Positions 35,752-46,896 of a stretch of 64,000 bases of DNA are shown here, piece by piece. Each line of letters opens with the position of its first letter. The first letter of the stretch is position 1. Below the pieces are notes generated by a model that saw only the letters and a program-made list of their open reading frames with translations, was not told the origin of the DNA and did no database searches. The DNA is from Thozetella sp. PMI_491. Lineage: Eukaryota; Ascomycota; Sordariomycetes; Chaetosphaeriales; Chaetosphaeriaceae. The stretch is taken from positions 310,001-374,000 of the forward strand of contig MU270069.1 in NCBI GenBank assembly GCA_021432635.1. The letters are read 5' to 3'. A program made the position numbers and the translations under genes.

Positions 35752-37917
35752 TCACTGAGGCCTCTGCCTCTTCGCCGCCCTCCCGAACAGCTTCGTCCAC
35801 CGCGCATCGGCCGGGTGCAGCTCGACCGCGCGCGGCCGGACGTCCCGCTTCGACGGTGATATATGCGCCGCCGTGATGTTGCCGCAGTCGGGCCGCTTGA
35901 GCTGCGCGCCAAACTGATCCGCCGCCCAGATCAACACGCCGTTCGTCCACCCAAAACCCTCGACAACCGTGTACTCGCCGCCCGAGCCCGCAATGTTCGT
36001 CGCGTTGTCGGCGTACTTCTCGAACATGATGCCCACCGCGTCTGCGCCGAGCCCCTGCAGCTTGGGCGTCTCGCTCGTCGACCCGCCCGTCGCGTACCAC
36101 GTGCAGAAGGTCGAGTCAAGGTAGCGCTGGGCGAGCCGCAGCGCTAGCGTCTGTACGGCCTCGTACGACGGGTCGGCTACTCCGAACGTCGCCGGCGTGT
36201 TGACGAGGCCTTGCATCAGGACATGCATGAGCGGTGGCCACACGTTCGGCTGGTCCCACTGCTGCCCCGTGGCCAGGTTTGTGGCCGGAATGCCTCCTGC
36301 CTTGGTGTCGAGGAGCGACTTGATCCGCGCGAACGCCTGTCGTACCGCGAGCGGGTTGTTCCTCAGCTCAGGGGTCGCCGCACCGGTCCAGAAGGGGTAG
36401 AACTGCGCGACGTGAAAGATGACTTGCTGGCCGTCCGGGGCGTTCGCCTTCTCCGCTGGGGTTGTGTCCTTGTCGGCAGGGATGTAGATGTTCTGGCCGC
36501 CCGAGGTCAGGTTGTAGTCGAAATAGGACCACAGAGTCTCGTTCCACAGCATAGCGTGGATGGCCTTACTGCGGCGATCAGCGGCAGCACGCCACGCGCT
36601 GGCATTGACCGTGTCACCCGTGGCGTTGAGCAAGTTGGCGATGTTGCGCTCTGTGGTGTAGAGCAGCGAGTTGAGATCTAACGGCACTATCTCCCTCACG
36701 TTCAGCGACCGCAGAGGGAAGTAGACATCTTGCGCGGCATCATTGGGACGCGCAAGATACCTAGTACCGTAGTCCCAGCCCGACTCGGCGCCGCTCGCCA
36801 GGTTGGAGTAGAGAAGCGCTTTCTCGGTGTCGTTCAATGCCTTGACCTCTGGGTAGATGATGCCGCTAGATGCATAGTACGAGTGATTGTTGGCCGTGAT
36901 GTAATCCTCACGGAAAGACTCCGGCCGCGGCTGGTTGTTCTCGACGTGGTACCTGCCTTGGACGTGAGCACATTCTCTCGTGGTATACATTCCGGTAATG
37001 CGGTGCGTACCTGTTGAGGGTGTATGTGGCGCCATCTGCCCCAGTGACGCTGACCGTCCGGTTCTGCGTCCACCAGTTGTGCTCTTTGACCAGGGCCTCG
37101 ATCGCCCGAGGGATGATACTCGTATCATTAGTATATTCCAGGTAGGTCCGAACCATCTCCGACAGCACCGGAGGCTGGGAACGGTCGAGGTAGTAAACGC
37201 GCGCTCCGTTGGGTACAAAGCCGACCTTGTCTACTAGGTCAAAGAAGTTCTCAATAATGTTTTTCGAGATCTCGGTGAACGCGCCGCCGGTCCTCAGCAG
37301 CCCCTGCAGGATCCAGAACGAATCCCAGTAGTACGGTTCTCGGAAGCGACCACCGGCCACCACGAAGGTACGATTGACGGGGATGAAGCTGTTGGCGCAT
37401 TCCGTGCAGTTCCCGGGACCCTTGTACCGCCTAGTCAAATCCGGCCAGATGTTGATGACGGCTGTAACGAACTCCTTGACCACGGTGTCGTTGAGACGGC
37501 TCAGAAACGTCGGGTTGGTCTGCAGCTCGGCGTCTGGGACTTCCTCGAGCTCGCCTCCTGCGGGGGCAAAATTAGCCGAGAGGAAGTCGTTCAGCTCCGT
37601 GTTGTTGCTTAGCGGTTGAGAGAGCTTCTGGAACGCGGCAATGACATCTTCTAGCGGCTTCGTCGTCGGCCTGGCAGTTCCATGGGTTAGTGGCGGCTCT
37701 CCGAGGTGACCAGTGTCGCCAGGAGCGGAGACTAGACCTACATGTCAACGAACGTCTTGGAGTCCGAGAAGGGCTGAGCGAGCTCGATTGCCTTCAGGAT
37801 GTCGCCCTGGCAGTACAACGGAGAGTCACAGGGGGCCGTGACGGAGCCATTGATGTACAAGGCATTCACGATTGGGGCCGCCACGGCCAGCACCAGGGTC
37901 AGCACGGCAGAGGCCAT
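35752..37917 (-). CDS. Secreted (acid-type) trehalase, GH37
   Basis: Three exons on the minus strand, 37917-37742, 37670-37011 and 36952-35752, give 678 residues. It hydrolyses trehalose to two glucose. The first ATG gives a signal peptide (MASAVLTLVLAVAAPIVNA), so it acts outside the cell or in the vacuole. GH37 signatures are present: GGRFREPYYWDSFW (signature 1) and QQWDQPNVWPPL (signature 2). By family pattern the catalytic acid is Asp339 in ESGWDYGTRY and the base is Glu610 in VVEGFGWTNGV. Many N-x-S/T sites fit a glycosylated protein. Both introns are short (71 and 58 bases), the first joining SKTFVDM to PTTKPLED as in homologues. It is the GH37 type, not the phosphorylated neutral trehalase: there is no N-terminal Ca-binding or PKA region. 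The C-terminus is polar, with no GPI tail. Confidence 0.95.
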
Positions 37918-39600
37918 GGTTCGAAAGGGCAAGGGGCTCTAGAAACTCTGGCAACGAGACTGTCACGGCCGCAGACAAGCAAGGGCAAGCTCCAGTAGCT
38001 GAGGAATCGCGACCTGTACAGGGCGGAGTAAGGGTAATACCAGGTTTCTATAGACCGGGAGGGCCCCGCTCCTCATTATATGCTTGCTTTTTTTTTTTTT
38101 GTGAACCACGCAATATGCAGCTCGGGTCCGGTTCGAAGCGACCTTACCCTGCCTGCAGCCAGTTCTGGACCGGGAAGGCGAGAGTTGCTCCCGGCTCAAG
38201 GCTAAGCGGAAGGGAGGGCGGGGGAGACGGAAACTTCGAAGAAGGTCATCCCCGAACCCCCAATCATGGACGCCCGGCTGGGTGGCAGGTTGCAACCGAA
38301 CTTCCAAGAACCTGGCATTGGTGGTTTCCATGAGCCAAGACGATGGGCGGACTGCGCCGATCCTGGGCGCCACGCCCAGGTCAAACGACCTTTAAAAAAT
38401 TACGAGGTCATCATAGAGAGGTAGCTTCTCCAAAAGATTGCGCGGGGAAAAGAGGGGGAAGGTTGTTCCTTGCGGCGAACTAGTCTAGCATTTCAAGGAA
38501 CCCCTGTTGCTCGATTGGGCAGCACGCCCATAACAGGAGCCGGTCGTCCGCTCCGGAAAGCCGCATACCATGGCAAAGATTCGGCGTCCCTTTTCTGAGG
38601 CTTTTAGAGGCGGGGAGAGGAAGCCTGCGCCCAGAGATGGCCATGATGATGCCATGATTGCACCCTCCTTCCGCCGGGGTGGATAGTTCACAACCCCGCC
38701 GTTGCGCGCGCCGAGCCACACCAAACGGCGAACAACGGGCTGGGCTTCCCCGCATTTTAAGATGCGGACTGGACCGGCTGCCGGGGTAGGTGGTAGGTAC
38801 GCCCAAAGTAGTGCCGAGTGGCCCCGCCATTGGCGGGCTGCAGGCATGTTTCTGCCCCGTCCGGGGCCTGTGTGACGTCAAGACGGCCGAGGGGAAACAG
38901 GGCCGAGCTCTGGGCGGGGAGAGAACCAGCTTGCAGCCAAGCAGCTACCAGCCTAGGATGCGGTGAGGTGGCTCGGTGAACAAGAAGACCTGCGGGCTAG
39001 AAGAATTCAGTTGCTGGGGTTTGGGGCTAGGTTTTTTTCACTTTGCTTGTCTTGCACATGCGTAGAACGTAGTACATATGCCCAAGAGAGCAGGGTCGAC
39101 TTGAGCCAACCCAGCTCCTCTTGGGAAAGTGCTTACATGTCAGCGGCGCAGAACCCTCCCCCTCCCCCCTTTCGTCCCCTGGGCTTGAGCCTGATCGGCC
39201 ATAGCTGCCGCAGTAACCGGCCCGATCTTGTTGGTTTCGCTGGCAGTGAGACCAGTCAACGTGCTCGCGCTGCTCGGCATCTGCGCTCGGCCGTAAAAAA
39301 AAAAAAAAAGCCCAGTATAAGAGGCCGCAAGTCTGACAGTCTGATCTAGGCGTTCTCGGTTCCCTTGCCTGTGCTGTCTACTCCCCAGGTTCCGCCTGCA
39401 CCCACGGAAAAAAAAGCTGGACTTCCCGGTTTATCCAGGTCGCCAAGAATGGCGACTCCCCAAGAGCGTTGGAAGCGGCTGCCGCCACCCACGTCCTCGC
39501 CTGGTTCGCGGGCTGTTGTCCTCCAATAATTGTGCTGTATCGGGATTCAAAGTAATTACATCTACTTTACTTTCTCTAGGTAGGCAGTCGCCGCATCTGC
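37918..39600. other. Spacer: trehalase promoter and 3' flank of threonine aldolase
   Basis: A 1.7 kb spacer between two minus-strand genes, with a T run near 38091 and an A run near 39297. No gene was recognised. Confidence 0.5.
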
Positions 39601-41190
39601 TCACTTCTGACCGTACAATGACTTGGATCCATTGGTATGCTTCTTCCCGCCCGCCTGGCCCTTTTCCGCCAGGATCTTCTTGAATACCTTCTCCAGCTTC
39701 GGAAGCACGGTCTCTCGGTTCTGGTAGATCTGATAGTGTATAATCAACCGGTTTCCCAACATCTTTAGGCCTTCCTGCTGCCCGAACTTGGAGACCTTGG
39801 CGGGATCGCAGCCGGCATCTGCCAGGTCGATCCACACCATGTTCGTTTGCACCGGATGGTGGAGCTTCCCCCCGAGGTCGGTCCACATCTCGGCCACCTG
39901 CTCGGCGAGCACGTGGGTTTCCCTCAGCAGGCCGCCCTCGCCGTTGGGGCCCCTCCCAAAGGTCTCGTCGACGGCGATCCGCGCCGCCGCACTGACCACG
40001 CCGGCCTGTCTTAGACCGCCTCCAATCATCTTGCGGATCCAACGGGCCTGTTTGATGATGTCCTTGTTGCCGACGAGGATGCTACCGATTGGCGCTCCCA
40101 GCCCCTTGGAGAAGCACAGGGTCACCGTGTCGAAGCATGCGGCAAAGTCGGGCAGGCTGCCGGCGCCGGCTGCCACCGTCTCCCACAGCCGAGCTCCATC
40201 GCAGTGCATCTTGATGCCATGCTCGCGAGCCCATGCTGAGATGCGCTGTACCTCGTCCAGCGGCATGATCATGCCGTTGAGGGTGTTCTCTAGGCTGATG
40301 ACGCGTGTGGGGCACGAGTGTACGTTGTCGCCGAGTACCGCGTGAGCCTGCAAGTCCTCTAGGGTGAGGTGTATGCCGTTGCTCGGCTGGATAGGGGTGA
40401 CCAAGGCTCCGGTGAGAACAGACACGCTACGAGCTTCATCAGTCAACCCATCTACTCAGATGCAGGCGGCATTCGGTGGCCGTAGACGGTAGAGAGAGGA
40501 AGGGAGGACACAGGGAAGTGTATCCCGACACTTACCCTCCAGCCTCGTACTGGAACACGTGGCAGCGTGCATCACAGAGAAGGCCGTGCGGAGGCTGGGT
40601 CAACAGAGAACGGAGGCCTAGCTGGTTGCCCATGGTTCCTGATAAGACCAGGAGACCCGCCTCTTTACCGGCCAGGGCGGCACAATGGGCCTCAAGATCG
40701 ATGGTGGTGGTGTCCTCCTGGAAGACATCGTCCAGCAGGGTACACGTCTCGATAGCAGCCAGCATGGCGGGCGTCGGGGTGGTCTGCGTGTCACCTAGTG
40801 TCGACACCTTAGCTCAGCACACAGCGGACATGACGACCCGCGGTGCAACTCACTCCTGAGGTCGTACCCCGCGGCGCCGGCGCTGCCAATCCAGGTGCTG
40901 GCGTTGCCGCTGGGCTGCTTCCTTTTCTGTACCATTGTGCAGGATACCGGGGCGCTATCGTATATGGATGACGAGGTACCAAAGCTCCGATGTGTGTTGG
41001 GGATGCCCAATGCGCTAGAGACGTGCAGTCCTCTTCTCGTCTTGGACTCTCCTGGACGCGGGATCGGCTTGAGAAGAGCGAGCGGGGTATGTTGGATACT
41101 GTAACGGACGGGGACGGTGCCGGTACCGGGCCGGACTGGCTTCTGCACCATGGAGAGCACAACTCTCGGTATCCATCGCTGAGCGGCCAT
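39601..41190 (-). CDS. Low-specificity L-threonine aldolase, with possible mitochondrial leader
   Basis: Three exons on the minus strand end at 39601: first exon to 40854, then 40794-40536 and 40426-39601. The PLP enzyme splits threonine or allo-threonine into glycine and acetaldehyde. The PLP lysine is in LCFSKGLGAPIGS (Lys221 counted from the internal ATG at 40935) and the cofactor-contacting Asp in MHCDGARLW. From the ATG at 40935 the protein has 388 residues, the usual length for a fold beginning at YDLRSDTQTTPTPAML. The frame stays open further upstream to an ATG at 41190, adding 85 residues rich in Arg, Ser and Thr and poor in acidic residues, ending RRGLHVSS...HRSFGTSSS, which looks like a mitochondrial targeting peptide; the long form would have 473 residues. 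I give the long span but both starts may be used: the downstream ATG has the better context (A at -3, G at +4). Confidence 0.85.
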
Positions 41191-42841
41191 TTGGGATGCA
41201 CGATAGCCGTCTACTGCACGCAATCTAGCCAGCAGGATCGCGGGCGATTCCAGCAGCTTGGATCGGGGTGTCAGGCTCACTGCGGCGGGTGTTTCATGTA
41301 CCGTACCAAGGCCCCCCCAATATCTGCGCCCCGTTATCGGGGGGAACAGCCGACACCTGTCGGCGGGCTGATCATTTTTGCTTAATCTCCCAATCTCGAT
41401 CTACCATCTCGATCTCAAAAGCCACTTGCCGGCCTGACCGACCTCGTCGAGACCTGCGTCACATTGCCCGGTGTCTCTGTATGTACCTGTAGGAGAAGGA
41501 GAGAGAGAGAGAGGGATAGGGTGGGAGAGACTTCTCCAATCGGGGTTGCTGGGATGGAGGTCGCCGAAGCGCCGGGGTCCTGGCAGACCAGCCATTTGCC
41601 AAAACACCTCACCATAAGTCAATGATTTCTTTTCTCCCAGCCTACACTCATCACATCTAGTTCATTTTCCACCATGCGGCAATAAGACAGAGGGGTAAGA
41701 AATGGTCCGTAGCTCACCTGCTGCCTGCTAACTGAAGCCAAGTTGTAGCTAGTCCCTCGCTCCTCATGGTGATCTCGCAATGGCTGTTATCGGAATTCAG
41801 GAGAAGGCAGATCGAACCTCAGGAGAGGCCCATGCTGCGGCTTGCTGGCTGCTATTTGAGCCGGGGATAGTGCCGACGACCTTCTACTTCTAAGGGCGTG
41901 GCCCGTAGCCACGTTTTCGGTAGGAACCCAGTAGTCAGAGAAGAAGCAATGCCTGTGGCTTCTCGGGTCCGGCTCTGAGTCGACAGGTCTCAGTCGGACT
42001 TTCGTCCGCCAATGACAGTACGAGGCCCTGGCGCAGGGCGAAAGAAAGCGGTTCAGGCTCTCGACGCCTCGTTGTCATTCACTCACCCCAGGAGAGGGCG
42101 GCCGGCACGTGGGAGAAGGGCGCCAGTGCACATCTCGTACCTTGATCCCATCAGCGGCCTAGCACTGGGCGCCCCGGCAGCCTCACCGAAGGTTCTGGCC
42201 ACGGTCCATCGCAGACAGCTGAGACATTTAGGTGATGCGAGGGCGTGCCGCGGGGCCAAGGCCGCCGATCGTTTGCTTTGCGCGCGATGCGAAGCCAGGG
42301 CCATGGCCAACCCCAGCCACCTACGCAGCTTCCCTCCCGTTCTCCGATACCCGGTCTAGGAATCAGGCCATTTTCGCCGTCTTCCCCAGATTATGTGTGA
42401 TATTGCCGGACATGCCGGACCATGCTCGCCGGCGGGTGCGATGAGACGCACGTATAAGACGCAGGAGTGAGCCACGCTGGTGAGAGGACCCCACCCCGAA
42501 ATTCTTCGGACCTATTGACTCGGGGGAGGGGCGGCCCTTAATTGTTGCAAGGAGAGCCGGGCTCCTGCCAAGTGCACATTGAGATGCTCCTTCCCGGCCC
42601 CAGTGCCAGCCCACCGCCCCTCGGAGAGGCTACACCGTTGACTCATTTAAAGCCGGCACTACTCCCGGAGGAATACAGCTGCCATTCCGCATGAGAACCC
42701 TCCTGCCTCGGAGCAGTAGGACGAGCAGTATCCTGTTGACGCCGTTGCCAACAATGCGTAGCCCCCGGAGGTGACGCTCTCCCCTGCTCGCACCCCAGCC
42801 TAGCATGGGCTCGAATTACGTGGGCCAGTATGGGAAGACGG

Positions 42842-42900
42842 GATACCAGACTAAAGTACTTGCCTATCTGTCTAGACACTCGTACCGCCCGTCCTTGAGC
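42842..42900 (+). repeat. Left arm of a perfect 59-bp inverted repeat
   Basis: The 59 bases beginning GATACCAGACTAAAG and ending CCGTCCTTGAGC are the exact reverse complement of 43241-43299. Identity stops abruptly at both ends of each arm. The arms enclose 340 bases. A four-base GACG lies at 42837-42840 and again directly outside the right arm at 43300-43303, but one extra G separates it from this arm, so a target-site duplication is uncertain. Confidence 0.95.
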
Positions 42901-42989
42901 TGCCTGGAACCCAACACTCGCTGTTTTCACGAAAGCCACATCGTCTTCTCTGGCTATTTTTCTCTTCTAATAGCAGCATTTCCGAGGCT

Positions 42990-43173
42990 CTTCATCTCCG
43001 AGTCCCGCCGTCCAGCGCTCCCGATCGCTGCACGACGTCAGCGATACAGTGAAAGATATCGCCGCCATCCCGACAGGAGGTCCCGACCAGGTCAGGGTGC
43101 TCAGCATCTACGCTAGCGATGTTGGAGATATTCACTTCGCTGCTGATACCAACCGATCAAAGCCGTGGTGACC
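42990..43173 (+). pseudogene. Orphan coding-like fragment inside the inverted repeat
   Basis: Between the two arms one plus-strand frame reads as ordinary soluble protein for about 55 codons, including DVSDTVKDIAAIPTGG and VRVLSIYASDVGDIHFAADT, and then stops at a TGA after SKPW. There is no start codon at a sensible place and I do not recognise the family. It may be a captured gene fragment, an exon of an unknown gene, or chance. Confidence 0.25.
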
Positions 43174-43240
43174 ATGAGCGGCGCGGATGCAGGTTAGTTG
43201 ACCTGCGGAATGCCCCGTCAGCCTCCAACGAGGCGTAGAC

Positions 43241-43299
43241 GCTCAAGGACGGGCGGTACGAGTGTCTAGACAGATAGGCAAGTACTTTAGTCTGGTATC
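43241..43299 (-). repeat. Right arm of a perfect 59-bp inverted repeat
   Basis: Exact reverse complement of 42842-42900 with no mismatch. A transcript crossing both arms would form a 59-bp duplex with a 340-base loop. No transposase frame lies between the arms, so if mobile it would be a non-autonomous, MITE-like element; it could also be the footprint of a small inversion or inverted duplication. Confidence 0.95.
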
Positions 43300-43971
43300 G
43301 ACGCCCAGGGCGGGGCTCAAAGCCGGGCCGGACCGGACCGCCGCCAACCGACTCAAGCCCCTCAAGTCAACTCTTGCTCCTCTACACGGTAAGGATCACA
43401 CTGAGCTTAGGAACATCCCTTCAGACACTCTGAATCTCTTCTACGAGAGCTGGCCGACTGTTTACCGGATGTCTTAAGGCTGTGCACATGAGCAGAAGTT
43501 TGGCGGATCAGCTGGTCAGTCGATTTGGATCAAGCATGGTTGCTATTGTTGCCGTCCCTTCAGTGATGAGAGACCGAAACAATGCCGCTGACCACTCTGT
43601 CTCTTTCCTAGGTTTTCACTGTATCCCCATGATGTGAACTAAAAAAAAATAACCCCGCCGCATCCTTGATTAATTAATATGCTCGCCCGAAGTACGCCTT
43701 TTCCGCTCGCAATGCCGTCCGTATCGTCCTGAACCTGATCCAGATCTTTTGCTCATGTTCACCTGCTCCTTTCAAGGAAAGGAAATTAATTATACTTGAG
43801 CCATTGATACCGTACCCAGCCATACCCAGTTCACTGTCACAGTATACCCAAGGCATCGTACCCATTCTACCAGGTGCTCATGCGGTCCACATCATGTGAG
43901 TGCTTCCCGAGACATGCAGCCCCTGTCCCTAAATCTGGAGCCTCCGCAGCCAAATTAACCGCCCAAGTGCA

Positions 43972-46896
43972 TCAGGCTCCCCGCTGATCTCTGTCTGCGT
44001 ACGGGTAGGTGCCAAAGTCTAGGCTTCTCCAGTCCCATACTTGCGCAATGGCTCGGTAGCTACCATGCTCTAGATTGAGGCCATCGCCGGCAAAAATGTT
44101 CACGTTACTTGATGGTTCAGGAATTAGACAGGCGCCGGAATCATCCTCAAGCAGAGCATAGGTACCAGCATCAGGCTGGTAGCTGCTGAAGGTGCCATTA
44201 GTGCCGTTGGAGTCGAGAGCCGACGAGGTCCCTGGGGAGTCCAAGTATGAACCTGGCTGGTGCCCGTTTGGTGAGCTACCAAACGCACTAATAGTCGACC
44301 CATCAAACCCGCCACCTGGGGCAGTTTGCAGTCCCACAGCCGGCGTTCCGTTCAGAAGTCCGTTGTTGGACCCGGAGCCAACATGGTAAGGGCTGGTGCC
44401 ACAGGGACGAGAGTCAAGTACCGATGAAAATTCGAATATCTTGAGTTCACGATCTAGAGAAGAATCCATGGGGCCGAAGGGATCACCAACATTAGGTACC
44501 CCATTGTGGTCGAGATCAGCATTGACATAGGAAGCGAGCTTTCCGGGAGCCGTATCAGGGGTCCTAGCAATCGCATCCTTCAGATCGACGATCTCTCCTC
44601 TTCCAGCAACGACTTGAGAATACTGCAAGGAGGCCACACTCTGGAAGGTCGCTGGTCCTGGACTGGAGATTGCTCTAAACGATACTGGGTCTGGAGGATT
44701 CTGCAATGGTAGGTTGTCTGAAGACAATCCTTTGTCCTGGCCGCATCCATTTGGAGTGCTTCCGCCGTTGCTCAGGGTGGCTGAATCGCAGTCATCGGCG
44801 GCAGAAGAGCTGCGCTTTAGTGGCACCGCAGACAATTGACCGCTGGAGCCATTGTCCGCTGGTTCTAGAATGGTTGGACCATGCTGCGTCATCTCCTCCG
44901 GAGAATTGAAGCGTATCTTGGCCCGTTTCGCCACAACCGCGCCCAGATCGCTGAATCTCAACTGCAGGATCAGGTTCCGAAGGAGGCGACATAGCGTTTC
45001 GGTCGTTCCCGCCAAAGAATTGAGACTCTCTAGCATCTTCAACCCCTTCTTCACCACATTGAAGAGCTTTTCGCGCATCGGGAGGTTGCGGCCCGTATCA
45101 TGAACTAGAGCCGAGGACAGAACAGTGGAGGTATCAAAGATGCAAAAGACGGCATAGTGGAATCTCGGCGCCGTCGGGTATAGGTTCTCGTAGAACCTCT
45201 CGGCAACTTCCATGAGTTTCAGAGCCGCTGCAACGCCGGATTCCCTGAGCTGCCGATCCTCATCGTTCATCGGGCCGGATGAATCCCTAGTCAGGTACGG
45301 CTTTAGGGGATGAAAGACGGTCATAAACCCAATCATGTGAAGGTATCGTCGTTGGAATATTATCCATGGATTGTCCTGATCCCACTTCGTCTCTGGGTTC
45401 CTGAGCGCATAGACAGGAGGGAGATTCTGAAACCAGCGGTCAACCTCGTCTCTGATAGCCATGGTAACACTCAGTGGCACGAGGCCACCCGCCACGCAGT
45501 CCATGGCAGACGATATGTTGAGACAAAGCTGACAATGCATGTTGATATGGAAGAAAGGCGACGGTAGGCCTGGGGTACGTGGGTCGTTCTCAAGACTCAG
45601 CGTGGGCAGCAGGAAATTGCACTCCTTCATGTTGACAAGGATGGGCCGGCCGAGCAGGCTCGACATGGCACTAGAGTATGTGAGTACAGCAACTGAATAC
45701 TAGCGAATACAACACTTACAAGTCCCACATATACAGCAGAGCCCAAAGGCGCCTCCTCATCTCGCGATCATATTCGGACAGACCGTCGGACGCCCAATCT
45801 TGATGAAGACCTGAGGGTTATCAGCACCGATGGCGAATGAGTTAGAAGGAATGTGAATATAACACGCACCAATCTCATATGCAACCGCGACAGCCTCGGC
45901 TAGAGCATGCCAGGATTCGACCCATTCCTCCTCGGACTTGAACCAGTACGCAGTGAGGAACAATTGCTGAACTTGGACTAGGCCGCCCTGGCCTGGAGGA
46001 ATGCTGGCATTGAGCCGGACAGCGGCCTTGTGCAACCGCTTGCTGAATGCCTGGGCGTCTTCATTCAGGTCAGTTTCCAGCCGGGACCTGACGATGTTGT
46101 CTATGGGCAGGAACTGGGCTGAACTGGCGCACACACGAAGGATGAGGCTGGTAAACACAAGCGATACCTCTTCCCGTGCCTGACGATTGGCCCACCAACC
46201 ATCGTACTGAGCCCTGAACTCCGACGGATAAAGGGCGTAGTAGTGATGGTTGGCACCACTAAGCCAGTTGTCGACAAGGCAGTCCGTATAAGGTTTAGGA
46301 GGCATCTCTCGCAATGCCTCGCGCATCTCGACCTCCAAGAGCGATTCCCAGTGTCCACCAGTATCCTTGGAGCTCTGCAAGTCGATCTGATTAGCTGGCA
46401 TGCTAGTGCTACCTCAAGGGTTCCGTTGGCACCTTTGGGGTGTTGCTCAGGGCCCCCATCCAGGCGTTGCCGGGGGCATAACCCAGAGAGGTCAGCGCAT
46501 GAGTGGCATCGAAGTTGTCTAAGCTGATGTCCTGGTACGAGATTTCGTCATCGTCCGGCTGCAAAGGGCGCTTCGTGTCATAGCTGGTAATCGCAGAGGA
46601 CAGCTGTCAGTACCTTGCCCAGTCGGAGGGAAAGCACGAAGGCCAGACAAACCTGAGCTGCTCAGTCGAGCTAGCCTCACTCTTGATTGCGCTAACCTTG
46701 GGCTGAGGAAAGCGGCAAAGATGCGAGACCCCTCTCTTTACGCAGTGGTTGCAAGGGAAGACACGACTGCACTGTGAAGGCGATGCCATGGAGCGTGAGC
46801 ATGTTCCCGAACGATCCGCCGGCAGTGCTTCGGGGCCGACCATACCTTTTGTTTGCGCCGTTGGCATTCGACGCACGACATGGCCGTGCCAATCAT
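43972..46896 (-). CDS. Zn2Cys6 binuclear-cluster transcription factor 2
   Basis: Six exons on the minus strand are inferred: 46896-46846, 46771-46653, 46583-46433, 46374-45870, 45810-45720 and 45670-43972, giving 871 residues. The zinc cluster is Cys8, 11, 18, 24, 27 and 36 (C-x2-C-x6-C-x5-C-x2-C-x8-C), with the first intron immediately before the third Cys. Next come an acidic linker (DDDEISYQDISLDNFDATHA), the PPKPYTDCLVDNWLSGANHHYY block, and the fungal transcription factor core (YDREMRRRLWALLYMWDFAMSSLLGRP). A long Ser/Gly/Asn-rich C-terminal tail may be an activation domain. Junctions 1, 2, 4 and 5 are well supported by frame and splice sites. Junction 3 is uncertain: the in-frame donor is GTGCCA; the better-looking GTAGCA donor would need a 40-base intron. 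Target genes are unknown. Confidence 0.87.

Larger units (their letters stand above)
41191..43971. other. Spacer containing an inverted-repeat element
   Basis: About 2.8 kb between the aldolase start and the 3' end of regulator 2. It contains the perfect 59-bp inverted repeat annotated separately and, around it, short unexplained coding-like stretches. A (GA)n patch lies near 41499-41514. No full gene was recognised. Confidence 0.5.
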
